Assembly (NCBI RefSeq): GCF_000934745.1
Contig: NZ_JYNO01000020.1
Coordinates: 1-54,608 of the forward strand
Reading direction: 5' to 3'
From: Desulfonatronum thioautotrophicum
GTDB taxonomy: Bacteria; Desulfobacterota; Desulfovibrionia; Desulfovibrionales; Desulfonatronaceae
DNA: 54,608 nucleotides
Numbering within the stretch: the stretch's first letter is position 1; the number at the start of each line of letters is the position of its first letter. Shown in pieces: positions 10,901 through 18,200 of this stretch. The notes beneath the pieces are model-generated. The model made no database searches, was not told where the DNA came from, and saw only the letters and a list, made by a program, of their open reading frames with translations. A program made the translations under genes and the position numbers.

Positions 10901-13900
10901 TTCCAGTCCGTCGATCACCTGATCAATCGCGGTGACCGTGATGGTGTAGGTGTCGGTGGAATCTTCCACATCCGGGCGGTTGAAGCCATCATCAGAACGA
11001 ATGATGGTCACGTTGCCGGAACCTTCAAAAACATCCGTCAGGGTGCCGCCGACATTGTAGTCGGTATCATCCTCGAAGGGATTGAAGTCGTGACCGGCTT
11101 CAGTGATGGTCACGCTTCCGCGGAGTTCTCCACCTACATTGTCAACGCTGATGCCATCTATTGCTACTGCCATATGCAACTGCTCGGCGGTCAGCGTAAG
11201 GTTCGCGTTCTTGGCAATGTGGAAGTGCAGCTGAATGCCCGCGGCTACAAAAGCATTGCCATTTGCATCATAGTTGAACTCGCGCAAGGAGGAGAGATCA
11301 ACCTCGGTCAGATCGGTGTCGCTGTTGACGATCAGGTGAAGTTCCTGGTTCGTGCCAAACACCTGTCGGTAGGAATCAAAGGCTTCCGGACCGATTTCAA
11401 GGAACTGATCCACGGTCATGTACAAGGTGTCGTTCATGACCACGTTGCTGAGGCCTTCCAGCTCGGCGGCACGGAGGTCACTGACCTCTAGTACTATTAC
11501 TTCCAGGCTCTCGCCGCTGATCACCGAGCCTTCCAGGGCGGTTACGCCGGAGGAACGTTCTTCAACGGGATGCCCCAGAGTCACGCTGTTGTTGGCAGCA
11601 CCGCTGAAGACAATGTTCAGCAGGGCGCCGTTCTCTACCTCATCATCAGAGGCATTGGGCACAGGATACGTACCATTGAGCAGCACGTTGTTGCCATTGC
11701 CGCCGACTTCGACAGTGAGATTCTCGCCGGAGATGTCGACAGTGTTGCGTCCGCCTTCAGCAGAAACGACTATGGTCTCGGCCTCTTCAACGTAAACCAT
11801 GCCGTTTTCGCCACCGAAAGTGATTGTGGCGGTGTCATTCACCTTAGTGTTAATTTCAACCGTATTTTTGTCACCTGCAAAGTCGATGGTGACCAATTCT
11901 ACAGCACCATCTCCAGCACCTAACTCGAGTTTGTTCTGACCATCACCTTCAGCCGTAACGGTGATCTCGGCATCATTTCCAGAGCCAGTCACATTCAATT
12001 CGTAAAGGTTGTCGCCCGTGCCATCAAAGATGTTGATCTCGTCTTTGGCTACTATTGTGTAGATGTTGCTCCCCGCGGCGTTGCTGACGTTGACTTTTTC
12101 AGCGCCAGCAGAAGGACCGACCGTCAGAACGTCATCGGCTTCAGTGCCGATAAATTTGATCCGAGCTTGAGAGGAACTCGTGAAACCAATGTTCACACCG
12201 CCGGTGTTCTCGGAAGCATCAAACGTTGCCAGACGACCATTGACGTTGTTGTATATGGAGGCCAAGTCCTCAATGTGCAGGTGGGCATCGCCAGTTACAT
12301 TGATGGTGGACAAGGTTGAGTTACCCAGACCATGGATGGAAATGAGGTGGTTGGCACCATTGATTGAGTCAATATTGAATGTATTGGCGTTATGAGCGAT
12401 GAAGAGTCCATTAATGGATTCATTATCGTTAGCATTATCGTTAGCGTAAAAATCAACATTACTAAAAACAAAATCCAGGCCGTTGCCGGTGATACCGGCA
12501 CCGTAGTGCAGAATAACACTTTGCGAGAAGCCGCCCTGGAGTTCTGTGGTAGCATTGCCGCGGATACCGGCAACCGTGAGATCACCAAGCGGCACATGAC
12601 CAAAAGAGTAGCCTTCCGCGATGGTCAGGTGCTCAAGATCAATGGCGCGGCTCAAGTCAATGGCACTCTTGGTTATTGTTTCATCAGCACCAGAGCCGGG
12701 ATAGTCCGCAAGATCAGGGTAGGTGGATCGGCCGCTTTGGTCCGTATAGACATTAGGCAAGTTTTGTACGTGTATTTCCTGCACGTTCTGGATCGACCTG
12801 GGCTGTGCATATGTGCCCTTGGCATCAATTTCAATGCGGTTGTCGCCAGGACCTGCATCTATATACGCCTGGTGCAAAAGCTCAAGGCGGCCGACTTGAA
12901 TGAGATCGTCTCCAGCACCGGTAAACCCTGATTCATGGGTAAAACCATTGTTGGTGTTAGTGGTCAACTCAATCGGCACCGTAACGACAACCGTCGTGGT
13001 TTCCGTCGGCAGTTTCGCGTAGTATGTAGGATTCCCCTCGTCATCATATTTAACGTACATCTCTTGCTGGAAGAGACGCGAGTTGCCGTTGTCATCAAAC
13101 AGCAGGTCGTTGATCAGGTCTGCCTGGACTTGAGTCAGGTCTACCTGCGCAATGCTCTTGGAACCATCGATCAGGGTCACGACCACCTGCGCGGTGCCGT
13201 CTCCGGAAACGCCGCCGATGTGTAACTCCTCAACCTGACTCAGGTTAGGAATCGTATCGCCCTCACGGATATTTCCACTGATTTCCGCGAAGAAGTCATA
13301 ACCGGCAATCACGTCGATGTTGGTCAGCAATTGCTCCAGAGGCACTCCGTTGTAGCCGGTATCGCAGTCCGTGCAGGGCGTGTAACCCCACATCGTGACC
13401 AGCTCAGGATAAATCTCCGAAAACTCTTCAAGTACCGATTCCTGTGACATTGAAGAGGTGTTGTCAACGAGTGTGAATATCATGCCCGGCTTGGCATCGA
13501 CGGTGGCGGTACGGTTTTCCTCGGCGCCCCACATGACGAAGTGGAAAAAACCGTTGGGGATGTAGCCCGCATCTACCGCGTTCTTTACGTCTGCATACTT
13601 GGAAAGATACGCCGCCTCGTCGAAATCATGATAGAACATGCTCGGCTTTCGGCCTTCCTGCAGGCCGTTGGCCACGAAGTGATTGAAGGGGTTGCCCTCG
13701 AAGTCCCCGTTTTCAATAGCTGCTCTGACGTCGGGATTGAACGACATATAGTACCAGGGATCAAAAAGCTCGTTGGGTTGGCGCAACTCCCTGGCACCCC
13801 ATGTTATGTAGTGTTCATAGGCGGAAGAAATCCTCCCCTGGTCCAACGCGATCCGTACATCCGGATTATTCTCCAAATACCAATCCGGATTGAACAGAAG

Positions 13901-13924
13901 CATCTGGTAAATCAACCTTGCCAT
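1913..13924 (-). CDS. Giant type I-secreted repeat adhesin/S-layer-like protein (4003 aa)
   Basis: A very large, acidic, almost cysteine-free protein without a Sec signal peptide. Residues 11 to about 140 hold three copies of a ~42-residue module (for example WYLENNPDV ... HYITWGARE). Most of the body is a long series of beta-rich segments in which phrases such as VTLTADQVV followed by GxGxVNI recur many times. Around residue 3600 there is an RTX-like stretch (GSNQDDVINGG, TGNGGSDTFVFN). The last ~130 residues (DFTTGADSI ... LLFFDANGDTNPDGVI) look like the C-terminal region of large type I-secretion substrates. Together these suggest export by an ABC type I system and a role as surface layer or adhesin. 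The nearest such exporter in the window is at 42583-45668, but pairing is an inference. The start has AAGGAGG seven bases before the ATG. A CxxC (CTDC, near residue 185) is the only cysteine pair noticed. Confidence 0.85.
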   Translation of the reverse strand: MARLIYQMLLFNPDWYLENNPDVRIALDQGRISSAYEHYITWGARELRQPNELFDPWYYMSFNPDVRAAIENGDFEGNPFNHFVANGLQEGRKPSMFYHDFDEAAYLSKYADVKNAVDAGYIPNGFFHFVMWGAEENRTATVDAKPGMIFTLVDNTSSMSQESVLEEFSEIYPELVTMWGYTPCTDCDTGYNGVPLEQLLTNIDVIAGYDFFAEISGNIREGDTIPNLSQVEELHIGGVSGDGTAQVVVTLIDGSKSIAQVDLTQVQADLINDLLFDDNGNSRLFQQEMYVKYDDEGNPTYYAKLPTETTTVVVTVPIELTTNTNNGFTHESGFTGAGDDLIQVGRLELLHQAYIDAGPGDNRIEIDAKGTYAQPRSIQNVQEIHVQNLPNVYTDQSGRSTYPDLADYPGSGADETITKSAIDLSRAIDLEHLTIAEGYSFGHVPLGDLTVAGIRGNATTELQGGFSQSVILHYGAGITGNGLDFVFSNVDFYANDNANDNESINGLFIAHNANTFNIDSINGANHLISIHGLGNSTLSTINVTGDAHLHIEDLASIYNNVNGRLATFDASENTGGVNIGFTSSSQARIKFIGTEADDVLTVGPSAGAEKVNVSNAAGSNIYTIVAKDEINIFDGTGDNLYELNVTGSGNDAEITVTAEGDGQNKLELGAGDGAVELVTIDFAGDKNTVEINTKVNDTATITFGGENGMVYVEEAETIVVSAEGGRNTVDISGENLTVEVGGNGNNVLLNGTYPVPNASDDEVENGALLNIVFSGAANNSVTLGHPVEERSSGVTALEGSVISGESLEVIVLEVSDLRAAELEGLSNVVMNDTLYMTVDQFLEIGPEAFDSYRQVFGTNQELHLIVNSDTDLTEVDLSSLREFNYDANGNAFVAAGIQLHFHIAKNANLTLTAEQLHMAVAIDGISVDNVGGELRGSVTITEAGHDFNPFEDDTDYNVGGTLTDVFEGSGNVTIIRSDDGFNRPDVEDSTDTYTITVTAIDQVIDGLETQARTIVIEGEGNLTFTDSLVAENLHTLDFSGLVGNLNDLTIENFDEVYEVIGNNSNTRINVELVGDVGTDEEGLLSSGVETYVVTKLDDNREFWTCETTKDLQTLGLQGNYTFYLTFGRVDHGVNFLMEAAYQKNAGFAVGTMNIEMARPGGEALVMITNLTGDLPAGEVITVAGIGFVNTTSVTVDAVHGDVVVETLNGDIESLTLTTVGDFTVEEPLPSTLTLIDGTAVDGELSLTLTDEAPGEGLTFIGSDVSTTLTMDAYSAGYHSSFSADPDADFVLVIKNDTDLSAATLNNVDLVSLGDKADIGDTNASASVTLSYEQVEAIGAENIVLTHPGLNGALSVLGLAEQAFDSTEVGEGVSVGVTMAEGTWTLNPAIDLSNVDRFEIPADTEVTLTADQVVQLATSLAATGNVGSFVADDSAKVNITGLTQAHVDTVFTLAGVDYTFTEMLSALSGIIDGGMVTLAESIVLDESGSLGGLEFVLGDDMILSLATPAQADGLSVIGGDNTTLNMLFATLDLDSIDASGFDVDFLRVLDILVADQNVDAMFTGLSERVEKVIYNKYVHLVDQTVTVEPGVTVRGGMAFDHTEAERELEDFVLNLQGGTEIQGNINLGVTDKENAQIQTFLKTVTINSEGDAGNVRTGNTDNILIGLLTTNETNQLLDVTINAEQVLSMGGIDFHSMINDDEVALLTVNGSADVAVGILDTSDSKVATLEVVHNGTGVLTATLNGFEDALSVTGTGDVVLLIDGTDAIDLSEAVLDAVVQIEVLEGAEVTLTADQVVALGAANVLGEGTVNIIDLADQPIDTTLMSEDLTINITTAPEEFTLDPDTNLTNVTLFTIADGSVITMTAQQALQLNGEDFRAEVEAGAEVAEINVTGITQDDIDAGLEDVVREFANAGVTAGSLELVEDVVLQSSLLNEITDETNLTLIGTGVRVDVIMDETPVGTDPENGVQSDGVASYIVTEFDNLTAGEFFVSNNTLGLETLGLQLNDGNTITFGGIKRGVNFLLEGDGVADWEELEKETLDVDTASIGALIANFYTPNNPFAVVEINNQGVTLGEASDGGVRSMTVDGITINNTRDVTVNVADGSVAIGSFAGDQAESLTITNPDGDVAVWIAEIGLLAGIDGSGVSGGFTLGVGEFDGSSFAPADFTSVIIDLSDTTLTGVDAIALAQESELTVDIDQYLTVNIVDASGTNDAGTLTVVNLNDEVFDTAGLDGDITIDKVVVAAIPVVTLNPATNLLGVPEIEIPEDTVLNMSGEQLVQLLTGNATISGEGTINLTDFSQTVVDDLAALLEDGAALTIDATVTAGTIDVDGNISLPASLIALEAFTYLIGDNQVLSLENFDLADGFKVSGDPAALIKPLVTFEFNGTEPNQNQPFDETIDVEFYQNVDLRFRDELLNFFEQPLGTDSQAIEELLVSLENASILNITSVPEGDLPDARFRVVNVEPTAMPDGITFSAGVLSGQAVSELRGITLNLQADAQNAAFINGDIVVNDGVTRPNQTLLTINTVDLSGADPLTADPIVIDGEIMTDGALAGNAGDLLRIAINADVDLQILGTITYNSEYDGDTARLTLGGSADIQIKSIDTTDADITAFVVNTDAFSGTLTIPGGSDSLELADTLTLTIVGSDAAAAIVLDTNATTDGIDGGGDLQVINASGYAGTLTLGKVTGIDAENFTFTAGTGETSMTLIDSELNAVAPQPGWVFDFSNAGPDSVFEIGLGNIWTAGSLVIDLGAETTMLISETTDWTGLDLDITQTQDIVLADGVTLTLTAAQANGLNIVPAVDADPSTTSVEIIDLNGMPVDLSGIDPAIAGFVSLAAPEAPAAFAEADVTLHADTILGAFSVALQANATGNETDLSGQTIRFANAVQAERAIVVFDDAIARTGDAGNPVTSTNVIWLFDQIVDTQQAGKVDTSGYDAEIGRVWMLDQLVDGANVEDLFTVLSSDIVIRVANSMDLNLLLPVGLPIDRTIEVESFTELPGGLTFNDIDDVSDPDDPILQFIQNLRIDLGGQVDMGDLIIDNILGAPTANSPDFDTLTINSLTAEQTAPGAPNEFYLLPEDWNPNTNPVPGLVNVIGDIDSGPEREQLANVEINTGSTTPSAGNVLGAALEGGTITFASDDAVEYTDTATLTITGENNVTLKSLDTSDPDITTLVVNTGGHTGIYLLTGGSPAAAVGDTEVLLINPGDAGEVYFGHDLVNGEYELNEYAGVAGAELSVLTVTGTAYVNLGVIALIDGTDDDTTGDGIPDQNAFTLTGNGDTFAVLGQALVNGVPTAPELESGSTWSFNDVNLTITEDVVFQPTSTLVLDDVNLTIDGDVDLTEVDLQIDGGTITVPEGQNLVLTIDQVLSLSAVGLGVTGSGNVKVIGNATAPYVHSSGTHDSSQLGLLLGNSLLTMNVDFSGITIDEAADDIGGFQFIAFGATDDDNQDAEQTIVGSPNNDYLLTVGGEAFTLDGTTGINVYSGGNADHTFIVEDSIGIIENLVGPDPLDDAFRQDAIQVASNGIAYALVTDDFIATIETVNEGIATIIGEGGITIDMSAAEGSNGFTLIGGSGFTYTPDPDDTFFDEALGQAEGDAEGKGRNTAEGTVLIGSNQDDVINGGNDSQTTIDQVDVLTGNGGSDTFVFNIDISAPEAPEIETIQDPIDEEVITVTSGADDNDGDETITITYVLNGFAQAIIIDNAVTPFNADVSNDVAAIIASRLNDVPGISAVATLNEVSVTGDGINSITISSIVTGGSNVGFDITSANGTDQAQITEVTIAPGVVEGEIYSLITTLANGTVIGATYTVQATDDENDVALGLANAFNANPDSVGQIEASTPDNVITLTDLNPDNGGFTVVTDGIGGVVGTGASFLLRDIVGPDPELSDAFADLITDFTTGADSISFGGELAAGSAGNFVGAAAALDFEAALDAADLAFDGGAIYYLTSIVAEAPEVALYGGDIINLGDTIGLLFFDANGDTNPDGVISLLGVDATMFAATDIAG

Positions 13925-14051
13925 AACTTTTCCTCCTTAGGAAATGTTAATGAAACCAAAATGTTACGGGCCAAAGCTCTCCTCCTCATACCCGAAACAT
14001 TGCGTACACATGTACCCGTCGTGCCCCCTTTTGCAATCCAAGGACAAAATA

Positions 14052-14080
14052 TCTATAGTCCCTTGTAAAAAAAAAAGCAA
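14052..14080 (-). promoter_or_regulatory. Candidate sigma-70 promoter for the giant gene
   Basis: On the minus strand, TTGCTT and TATAGA are separated by exactly 17 bp, including a run of Ts. They lie about 130 bp upstream of the start codon at 13924. Found by eye only. Confidence 0.4.
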
Positions 14081-14186
14081 GTACTTTGGTTAGGATGGTT
14101 AAGGACTTATTCAACACTCAGACAGGGGATGGCTTGGAACTCCGTTTACAATTCGCAACGCCTACCTACCGGCATCCGTTCGATTT

Positions 14187-14286
14187 AGGGGCGACAGGAC
14201 GGTCGCCCCTGCTACGGCCTGGACATGGACAATCACAAGCATACTCGAAAGTGTCAACCATTTTTTCCGGAAAAATGAACCATCCC
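14187..14286. repeat. Right half of the dispersed GGGATGGTTCA repeat element
   Basis: The hairpin AGGGGCGAC/GTCGCCCCT (14187-14210) is followed by GTGTCAACC (14251-14259), a 16-bp spacer and TGAACCATCCC (14276-14286). The same right end with the same 16-bp spacer occurs at 34086-34121, where a complete element is present. Confidence 0.65.
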
Positions 14287-14474
14287 AGGAGTCGTGATCA
14301 AAGTCGTTTACCGGCAGCTATTCTTTTTCGACCAGGATTTCAACTGCCATGATTGCCGGCTCGCCCTGGAGGTTCCTCTTGAAACACCCAGCAACCCGAA
14401 AGGGTTAGCCAAAATGGCCATTCAAAAGTCGGAATGGTCCTCATTACAGCACGCGGGATAGTCGGGGCCCGATC

Positions 14475-15410
14475 TCAGGATCGGAAGGAGCGGATTTTCG
14501 AAAGCCAGGATCTGATCCGCTCCACGGCCCCGACCCCGTTTCCGACCGCGTTTCGCGACGGAATGGGCCGCGCCGGGAGTTCGGGGAAACCGTCCTGGAC
14601 GAATCGCAGCATGGCCCAAAGGCCGGCGAACACGTTCCGGTAGTTCTCGATATCCCCGCCGGACTCGTCCCACCGATCGATCACCGGCCCCCATTCGCGG
14701 ATGATCAGCCGTTCCATGGGGTCCCGGCACCGCGAGATCACCGCTTCCCGACTCCAGGCATAGGCGCGCGGGGAGATGTCCTTGCGCAGGATCAGCAGCG
14801 TGCTGAACAGCCGCTCGAAGACGAAAGGGAAATAGGTCGCCGGGGTGGTGTGCGGCGCGGTCTCGAACAGCTTGTTCCTGGTTTCCGCGGGAAGCCGGTC
14901 CACGGCGTCGAGAACCGGGTGCGCGAAGTCCATGAAGATATCCCAGAACCTCGGGGTGCCGACCCAGTAATTGCTGAAAAGCAGCGTATTCTTGTCGTTG
15001 CGGGGGAAGGCATTCAAAGACAGCCTCAGTCCGGCGGTATGAAACAGCGTTTCAGCCAGGTCGATCAGCCCCGGATGCCAAAAATCGCCCTGCGACCAGA
15101 CGTCGTGATGCCAGTAGCCTTCCTGGGGAAACGGGTTGATGAAATAGACGTCGTGGCCGGGATGCGCCTTGATCCAGTTCACGAATTTTTCCCCGGCCAG
15201 CCCGGTCTTGTCCGTGAATTTCGGAGAAACCAGCCCGAAATAGTCCTCCGGAGCGCCGCCTTGGACCCGTTCCTCGTAGAATCGCTGCATGTGCGCGACT
15301 TCACGGCGCTCCGGTTCCGGGTTGCGCCGGCAATCGTACCGGGAAAAAGCCGGGTCAAAACAGCCGTCAACAACGTCGCTGTATTGGATCTGGAAGATAT
15401 GAACGTCCAT
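14475..15410 (-). CDS. Conserved-type hypothetical protein of a surface-glycan operon (311 aa)
   Basis: Function not recognised with certainty. The protein is soluble-looking, with no signal peptide or membrane span. It begins with IFQIQYSDVV, followed by YFGLVSPKFTDKTGL and VYFINPFPQE. Proteins of this general appearance occur in polysaccharide clusters, where they may act as glycosyltransferase-like or capsule-related enzymes. It is the last gene of the minus-strand glycan operon, starting 9 bp after the preceding glycosyltransferase. No clear ribosome-binding site is seen, so translation is probably coupled. The position suggests a role in glycan synthesis, but no catalytic motif supports a specific reaction. 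Confidence 0.6.
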   Translation of the reverse strand: MDVHIFQIQYSDVVDGCFDPAFSRYDCRRNPEPERREVAHMQRFYEERVQGGAPEDYFGLVSPKFTDKTGLAGEKFVNWIKAHPGHDVYFINPFPQEGYWHHDVWSQGDFWHPGLIDLAETLFHTAGLRLSLNAFPRNDKNTLLFSNYWVGTPRFWDIFMDFAHPVLDAVDRLPAETRNKLFETAPHTTPATYFPFVFERLFSTLLILRKDISPRAYAWSREAVISRCRDPMERLIIREWGPVIDRWDESGGDIENYRNVFAGLWAMLRFVQDGFPELPARPIPSRNAVGNGVGAVERIRSWLSKIRSFRS

Positions 15411-15419
15411 GGTCGCGAA

Positions 15420-16550
15420 TCAGGGTGCCGGGGAGAAGCGACGAAACAGTTTTCGAAAAGGCCCGGGAATGCGTAAGAGGGCCCGCTGCCAGATCTCCGA
15501 AGCCATTACCTTCGCGGGCACCGTGCACAACCGGGCCGCGACGTCGTCCATGTCGAAGGCGCCGACCTCAACGGAGAGCTGGTGAAAGGTTCGGTCGTCC
15601 ATGGCGTAGCGCCGGGCCAGCAGCTCGCGGTGGGGCGCCGAGCCCAGCAGGGCGTGCATTTTTTCCAGCCCTACAAGATTGTAGATGTAATGGGCCCAGC
15701 GGTCCCGGGAAAAATAAATCAGGGTCTGCTCGATCTCCTCGCCGGCCCGGCCCTCGGGGACCTTGTCCACCAGCAGATCCGCGAACCCGTCCAGAAAAAC
15801 CGAACGCGGGCAGCCGGTGAAAAAACCGCGCAGAATGAAGTGGAACTCATGCAGCAGGCGGCGCATGTTCTCGTTTGTGCCGCAGCTGGCGTTTTCTCCG
15901 GGAAGAATCCGGAAGGCGATCATCTCCGCGTCGCTGACGTGGATGTCGACGTGCTTGACCAGCCGGATCCACATGTCGAAATCGGGAAGCTGGCGCAGGC
16001 GGTTGTCGTACATGCCCGCGGCGGCGTAGCACTCCCGGCGGATGAGCATGGTCGGATGGCAGATGCAGTTGCCGTGATCGAAAAACTGCCGCAGCCACGC
16101 CCCCCGGGAGCGGTTTTCCTGGTCAAAGACCCGGCCCTGCCCCAGCCCGGCCTTGGCCAGGGGCCCGCCGTTCCCGTCCACGAATCGCGGGCGGCCGAAG
16201 CTGGCGCCGTAGCGGGGCTGCGTTCGCAGCAGGTCCGTCTGCCGGGCCAGCTTGTCCCGGTCGATCCAGTAGTCGTCGGAATTGATCAGGGCGATGAATT
16301 CCCCCCGGGAACGGGTGATGAGTTCGTTGGTGACCACGCAGGCCCCCCGGTTCACCTCGTGGGGGAAAAATCGAAGCCGCGGATCGCGGATCGCGGCCAC
16401 CGTCCGCCGGGTCGCATCCGCGGACCCGTCGTCGGCGACGAGCAGTTCCAGATCCACGCCGCGCTGCTCCAGGACGCTGGCGACCGCCTGCTCCACAAAG
16501 GCCGCATGGTTGTACGCGGCCATGATCACGGAGACCAGGGGCGTGGTCAC
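15420..16550 (-). CDS. Family 2 glycosyltransferase (376 aa)
   Basis: A GT-A-fold glycosyltransferase that should transfer a sugar from a nucleotide-sugar donor to a growing surface glycan at the cytoplasmic face. The N-terminus has the hallmark LVSVIMAAYNHAAFVEQAV and VADDGSADAT, followed by the metal-binding INSDDYWID. The C-terminal ~200 residues are acceptor-specific and not diagnostic. I chose the GTG at 16550 (VTTPLVSVIM) because it overlaps the stop of the preceding gene by four bases (GTGA) and places the GT2 motif at the N-terminus. An upstream ATG at 16664 would add about 38 residues without homology. Donor and acceptor cannot be told from sequence. Confidence 0.85.
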   Translation of the reverse strand: MTTPLVSVIMAAYNHAAFVEQAVASVLEQRGVDLELLVADDGSADATRRTVAAIRDPRLRFFPHEVNRGACVVTNELITRSRGEFIALINSDDYWIDRDKLARQTDLLRTQPRYGASFGRPRFVDGNGGPLAKAGLGQGRVFDQENRSRGAWLRQFFDHGNCICHPTMLIRRECYAAAGMYDNRLRQLPDFDMWIRLVKHVDIHVSDAEMIAFRILPGENASCGTNENMRRLLHEFHFILRGFFTGCPRSVFLDGFADLLVDKVPEGRAGEEIEQTLIYFSRDRWAHYIYNLVGLEKMHALLGSAPHRELLARRYAMDDRTFHQLSVEVGAFDMDDVAARLCTVPAKVMASEIWQRALLRIPGPFRKLFRRFSPAP

Positions 16551-17524
16551 GAACCCTCCGAGCCTGCCTTGCCGGACAGGAAGCGGTGCAGTCTGGGCGG
16601 CAGCAGGGCCCGGGCCGCGGACAGCAGCACGGGAGGCAGGTATTCGGCGAAACGGGATGGCCATCCGGGGGAAAACCGGGCCGCGCCGCCAACCCGCTCC
16701 GTGAGAAACCGCGCGGCCGCGCGGCGATGGAGCACGTCGGTCAGGGCCTGGAATTCCGCGCTGAACACATGCCCGGTCAGGGCGTCGTAGTCCCTGATCA
16801 GGGCGATCTGCTCCCGGACCTGCTCCTCCGGGGACTTCCGGCTCCAGACGCCGCCTTCGTGCAGCCGGTAGACGGACATGGGTCGTTCAAGGAACCCGAT
16901 CAGGCCGGTTCGGGCCACGCAGATGTTCACGATCCAGTCGTAGGAGACGAGGTCGAACAGGGCCGGGGGCAGGGCGTCCAGGGCGGTCTTGCGGTACATG
17001 CAGGTGGAAAAGTTCCCCACCAGGTTGTCGGCGATCAAATCCCGGGCGCCGAGCAGCCGGTGGCCGGAGCCCGAGACGGAGCCGACGGCGGTTCTGGGGG
17101 TGAACCGGGCCGCGTGCTGCTCGTAGACGAAATAGTTGACCGAGCAGAGGTCGCACTCCCAATGGGCGTCCAGAAAGGCGCACTGCCGGGCCAGCTTCCA
17201 GGGGCTGATCCAGTAGTCGTCCCCCTCCAGCACGGCGACGTACTCTCCGGTGCAGGCCGCGAAGGCCCGTTGATAATTCCGGGTGATGCCCAGATTGACG
17301 GCATTGTCCAGAAACCGGAACGGCCATTGGGGATGCTCCCGGGCAAAAGCCCGGACGATCTCCATGGTGGCGTCGGTGGAGGCGTCGTCGGCCACCACGA
17401 CTTCCACCTCCCGGTCCACGATCTGGCCAGCCAGGGAGCGCAGGGCCCGGCCGACATACCGCTCGTGATTGTACGTGACCAGGATGATGGAAATCCTGCC
17501 CGGTGTCGCCCCTTCCCTCGTCAT
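16547..17524 (-). CDS. Family 2 glycosyltransferase (325 aa)
   Basis: A second GT-A glycosyltransferase of the operon. It starts MTREGATPGRISIILVTYN, followed by VVADDASTDATMEIV and the metal-binding LEGDDYWISPWKLARQ. The ATG at 17524 overlaps the stop of the upstream acyltransferase gene (ATGA), typical of translational coupling. The same frame stays open further upstream, but that part only shadows the acyltransferase gene. The paired GT2 genes probably add successive sugars to one glycan; specificity is unknown. Confidence 0.85.
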   Translation of the reverse strand: MTREGATPGRISIILVTYNHERYVGRALRSLAGQIVDREVEVVVADDASTDATMEIVRAFAREHPQWPFRFLDNAVNLGITRNYQRAFAACTGEYVAVLEGDDYWISPWKLARQCAFLDAHWECDLCSVNYFVYEQHAARFTPRTAVGSVSGSGHRLLGARDLIADNLVGNFSTCMYRKTALDALPPALFDLVSYDWIVNICVARTGLIGFLERPMSVYRLHEGGVWSRKSPEEQVREQIALIRDYDALTGHVFSAEFQALTDVLHRRAAARFLTERVGGAARFSPGWPSRFAEYLPPVLLSAARALLPPRLHRFLSGKAGSEGS

Positions 17525-18195
17525 CGCGTCCGCCCTCCGCGGCGGGCCAAGGGGCGGGCCGGAACGCCGGCCACGGTTTCTCCGGGCGGCACGTCCCTGG
17601 TGACCACGGCGCCCATGCCCACCACCGCTCCCCGTCCGATGGTCAGCGGCCGGCCGGCCGTTCCCTCCCGGATCAGGGCCCCGGCCCCGATGTAGGCGTG
17701 ATCCGCCACATGCACCCGGCCGCAGCATTTGGCCCCCGGGCCGAAGGTCACGTAGTCCCCGACGACGCAGTCGTGGGAAACCAGGGTGTAGCTGTTGGCA
17801 TGGAAGAAGTCGCCGATGTGGACGTTGGCGGTGATGGCCACGAACGGGGAAAGGATGGCCCCTTGGCCGATCCGGACGCCGTCCAGTACGAGGGCGTTCG
17901 GGGCGGTGACGGAAAAGGGCCTGGCTCCGGCCCGCAGGCATGCCTCGGCAATGCGCTGTCTGGCCTGGGAGTCGCAAATGGCGACATTGAAGCGCTTCGG
18001 GCCCGGCAGGGCCAGAAACGCCTCCAGACTGAGCAGGGAACAGCCGTTGACCGGTTCGGAAGACGTCGGGCCCTCGACCGCAAAGACCAGTCCGGCCCGG
18101 CCCGCGGCGATCTCCTCGCGCAGTTCCAGCCGGGCCAGAGGCAGGGTCTCCCGGCCGTGGCCTCCGGCTCCGACAATGGCGAACACTGTTTTCAT
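17521..18195 (-). CDS. NeuD/PglD-family sugar O- or N-acyltransferase (224 aa)
   Basis: The N-terminal part is a small Rossmann-like domain (MKTVFAIVGAGGHGRETL) typical of PglD/NeuD proteins. The C-terminal half is a left-handed beta-helix built from hexapeptide repeats (VRIGQGAILSPF, ANVHIGDFFHANSYTLVSHD). The histidine in VSHDCVVGDY sits where these acetyltransferases have their catalytic base. It should acetylate an amino- or hydroxy-sugar with acetyl-CoA. It follows the DegT/DnrJ-type aminotransferase by 5 bp, which matches the usual order of amination then N-acetylation of a nucleotide-linked deoxysugar. The start at 18195 is supported by homology; earlier starts overlap the aminotransferase gene. 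Confidence 0.85.
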   Translation of the reverse strand: MKTVFAIVGAGGHGRETLPLARLELREEIAAGRAGLVFAVEGPTSSEPVNGCSLLSLEAFLALPGPKRFNVAICDSQARQRIAEACLRAGARPFSVTAPNALVLDGVRIGQGAILSPFVAITANVHIGDFFHANSYTLVSHDCVVGDYVTFGPGAKCCGRVHVADHAYIGAGALIREGTAGRPLTIGRGAVVGMGAVVTRDVPPGETVAGVPARPLARRGGRTR

Positions 18196-18200
18196 GGGCG

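Larger units (their letters stand above)
13925..14474. other. Intergenic region between the giant gene and the glycan operon
   Basis: About 550 bp. It contains the 5' leader and candidate promoter of the giant gene. A short motif at about 14101-14121 ending TTCAACACTCAG recurs at about 29809-29829. The partial repeat element at 14187-14286 and a small AACCC-GAAA-GGGTT hairpin (14393-14406) after the glycan operon are also here. No convincing gene was found. Confidence 0.5.

Noticed and set aside
14086-14352. 88-codon plus-strand frame in the intergenic region
   Set aside because: It spans repeat-element DNA and has no recognisable domain or convincing ribosome-binding site.
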